Of a stretch of 7,623 nucleotides of DNA, positions 6,428 through 7,623 are shown piece after piece. The DNA comes from Deltaproteobacteria bacterium (GTDB lineage Bacteria > Bdellovibrionota_C > UBA2361 > JAAYZI01): NCBI GenBank assembly GCA_012514925.1, contig JAAYZI010000052.1, forward strand, positions 1 to 7,623, written 5' to 3'. Every line of letters begins with the position of its first letter. Position 1 is the stretch's first letter. The translations under genes were made by a program, and so were the position numbers. The notes beneath the pieces are model-generated. The model saw only the letters and a list, made by a program, of their open reading frames with translations. It was not told the origin of the DNA and ran no database searches.

Positions 6428-7300
6428 ATGCGTGAACGGTTACCCGATTCGGAATTTAAGCTCGCAATTATTAGCAATTGCGGTCCATTAGACTGTTATA
6501 CGATTGAGAGAGTGGCGGCGCGTTGGCCGTTATGCGCTCTGTGGAAGCCGGTATGGAATAAGGACTCTACCAGGCGGCGTACGCCCAAGTGGGTGAACCT
6601 ATTTCGCGCCCCATGGAAGGCTTTGTCGTGGCGCATTAACAGCCGCTTTTATCGGGTTCTATACGCGCGTCAGCAGCGCGCGCTGGTTAGGCATTTGTAT
6701 GGGAGCGGTGGAGGGGCGCAGATTAAAGAGGTGGAAAGGACCCAGGGGGTCCAAGAGATCTCTGCGGGTGAAATTAATAGCGCTGCCACTCAAGAGCTGC
6801 TGCACCGTATTGCCCCGCATGTGCTACTGGTTTCGGGGGGACCTATCCTTAAACCGGAGCTGTACAGCATTCCAACATTAGTGGCGCTGAATGTGCATTA
6901 CGGCATAGCGCCTGAGTACCGAGGTGAGCAGACTCTTTTTTGGGCTTTCTATAACCGGGATTTTGAAAAAATTGGGGTCACATTGCACTATATTAATGAG
7001 AAAGTTGATGGCGGCGCCATTTTAGCTCGCGGATACCCGGCGCTTAATCCGCATGATAATCAAATTACGGTCACGGCTAAATTGGCCAAGTTGGCAAGCA
7101 GCATGGTTGTTGAATTTTTGGAGTATTTACAGGTCCATCCAGGGCCGCCGCCGAAAGGGTTGGTTATGGATTCCGCAAGTGGGAAGCTGTATCGCCGCAC
7201 TGATCGCACTATTTTAAAGGATGCCACCATGCTAATTCGTCACTGTTTGAGGCCATGTACGGTGCCTAGACGAGAGCAAAGGATTGAGCGTTATTTTTGA
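6428..7300 (+). CDS. Stand-alone formyltransferase (acceptor unknown)
   Basis: This 290-residue protein has the formyl-transferase fold of enzymes that move a formyl group from 10-formyl-tetrahydrofolate to an amine. The catalytic core is clear: 'LNVHYGIAPEYRGEQTLFWAF' gives Asn155 and His157, followed by 'IGVTLHYI' and 'KVDGGAIL' with Asp194, the family's Asn-His-Asp set. The N-terminal strand is 'FKLAIISN'. A basic segment (about 45-90) lies between this strand and the core. It is shorter than methionyl-tRNA formyltransferase (about 315 residues) and lacks a recognisable tRNA-binding C-terminal domain. It also does not look like PurN, so an amino-sugar or other small acceptor is more likely. 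The ATG at 6428 is chosen; a TTG two codons earlier (6422) is also possible. Neither has a good Shine-Dalgarno, and ATG 6415 opens a six-codon frame ending at TGA 6433 that overlaps the start. Confidence 0.8.
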   Translation: MRERLPDSEFKLAIISNCGPLDCYTIERVAARWPLCALWKPVWNKDSTRRRTPKWVNLFRAPWKALSWRINSRFYRVLYARQQRALVRHLYGSGGGAQIKEVERTQGVQEISAGEINSAATQELLHRIAPHVLLVSGGPILKPELYSIPTLVALNVHYGIAPEYRGEQTLFWAFYNRDFEKIGVTLHYINEKVDGGAILARGYPALNPHDNQITVTAKLAKLASSMVVEFLEYLQVHPGPPPKGLVMDSASGKLYRRTDRTILKDATMLIRHCLRPCTVPRREQRIERYF

Positions 7301-7346
7301 CCTTCTAAAATGCACTAGTCAGTATTTAATCATACAAACAATGTTA

Positions 7347-7365
7347 GGTTTTATCATATAAAACC
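7347..7365 (+). terminator. Weak terminator-like hairpin after the formyltransferase gene
   Basis: GGTTTTAT (7347-7354) and ATAAAACC (7358-7365) form a perfect 8-bp stem with a three-base loop, 47 bases after the stop. It is followed by CAAACTTTTCTG. The stem is A/T-rich and the T-tract short, so it is a plausible but weak terminator. Confidence 0.35.
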
Positions 7366-7386
7366 CAAACTTTTCTGTGATTTACG

Positions 7387-7462
7387 TAACAATAAAGCAA
7401 CATATTGTTATAACCTATAGAAATTTTTTAAAAATTAACAAAAAAGGGTTGACTTTTTTGTT
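7387..7462. repeat. Two A/T-rich inverted repeats before the putative transposase
   Basis: TAACAATA (7387-7394) pairs with TATTGTTA (7403-7410), loop eight bases. AACAAAAAAG (7437-7446) pairs with CTTTTTTGTT (7453-7462), loop GGTTGA. The second hairpin holds TTGACT (7449-7454), a good -35 sequence for the transposase gene. A second TTGACA (7466-7471) lies closer to the gene. The block 7301-7484 is clearly more A/T-rich than the genes to its left and probably contains the left end of an insertion sequence, but terminal repeats cannot be identified without the right end. Confidence 0.5.
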
Positions 7463-7484
7463 GTTTTGACATACGTATTTAGGT

Positions 7485-7623
7485 ATGGGGAAGAAAGCAA
7501 AAATACACCCTGATTGGGCAACAAAATATCGAGAGAAAGGAAAAGAGCTACGTTTTATCAATGGGAGATATTACCTATATAGCTACAGCTATAAGTATGA
7601 CCCTGAGAGGAAAAGGAGTGTGA
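7485..7623 (+). CDS. N-terminal fragment of a putative IS transposase, cut by the right edge
   Basis: ATG at 7485 opens a frame that stays open for 46 codons to the window edge; the terminal TGA at 7621 is out of frame. The protein starts MGKKAKIHPDWATKYREKGK and continues 'ELRFINGRYYLY', then 'KYDPERKRSV'. A basic start, an 'E-[IL]-R-x-I-N-G-x-Y-Y-L-Y' strand and a 'x-W/Y-D-x-E-x-K-R' turn are features I associate with the N-terminal region of DDE transposases in the broad IS4/IS1634-like group. The catalytic DDE residues would lie outside the window, so the family is tentative. No clear Shine-Dalgarno is present (TTTAGGT is close to the ATG). The A/T-rich composition and position directly after a chromosomal gene fit a mobile element inserted here. 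Confidence 0.55.
   Translation, partial: MGKKAKIHPDWATKYREKGKELRFINGRYYLYSYSYKYDPERKRSV

Noticed and set aside
1..7623. CRISPR array, tRNA, rRNA or defence system
   Set aside because: No regularly spaced repeats, no tRNA T-loop context with a matching acceptor stem, no rRNA motifs, and no nuclease, toxin or reverse transcriptase genes are seen.

Overview
The window looks like chromosomal DNA of a Gram-negative, probably proteobacterial (deltaproteobacterium-like) organism. The reasons are an SspB-type ClpXP adaptor with a C-terminal ClpX-docking tail, a small outer-membrane beta-barrel protein with a signal peptide, and a Hanks-type Ser/Thr kinase with one transmembrane helix. By eye the composition is of intermediate G+C. 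The last ~300 bases are much richer in A+T and lead into a truncated gene that looks like a transposase. Species cannot be named from the sequence alone.

Layout. Bases 1-339 (+) are the 3' end of a gene cut by the left edge, possibly a degenerate PHP-domain protein. It converges on sspB (387-818, -). The 819-1084 gap separates sspB from a divergent kinase gene (1085-2458, +) and contains inverted repeats ending in a hairpin plus T5, which could be a small RNA or an attenuated leader. The kinase converges on a small outer-membrane protein gene (2611-3198, -), with a 10-bp GC-rich palindrome between them. Further right on the minus strand lies ppdK (3355-6069, -), with a strong intrinsic terminator that separates it from the outer-membrane protein gene. 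A 358-base divergent intergenic region (6070-6427) carries a duplicated A/T-rich ppdK leader and a self-complementary segment. It is followed by a stand-alone formyltransferase gene (6428-7300, +). From 7301 the DNA is A/T-rich with several hairpins, then the first 46 codons of a putative IS transposase run off the right edge.

How the genes relate. These look like independent housekeeping and accessory transcription units, not one pathway. PPDK interconverts pyruvate and phosphoenolpyruvate. SspB delivers tagged substrates to ClpXP. The kinase is a membrane-anchored signalling protein with an uncharacterised outer domain. The formyltransferase probably modifies an amino-sugar or other small acceptor. 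I see no defence island, CRISPR array, tRNA, rRNA or prophage. The least explained material is the possible structured RNA in the two divergent intergenic regions and the novel C-terminal domain of the kinase.
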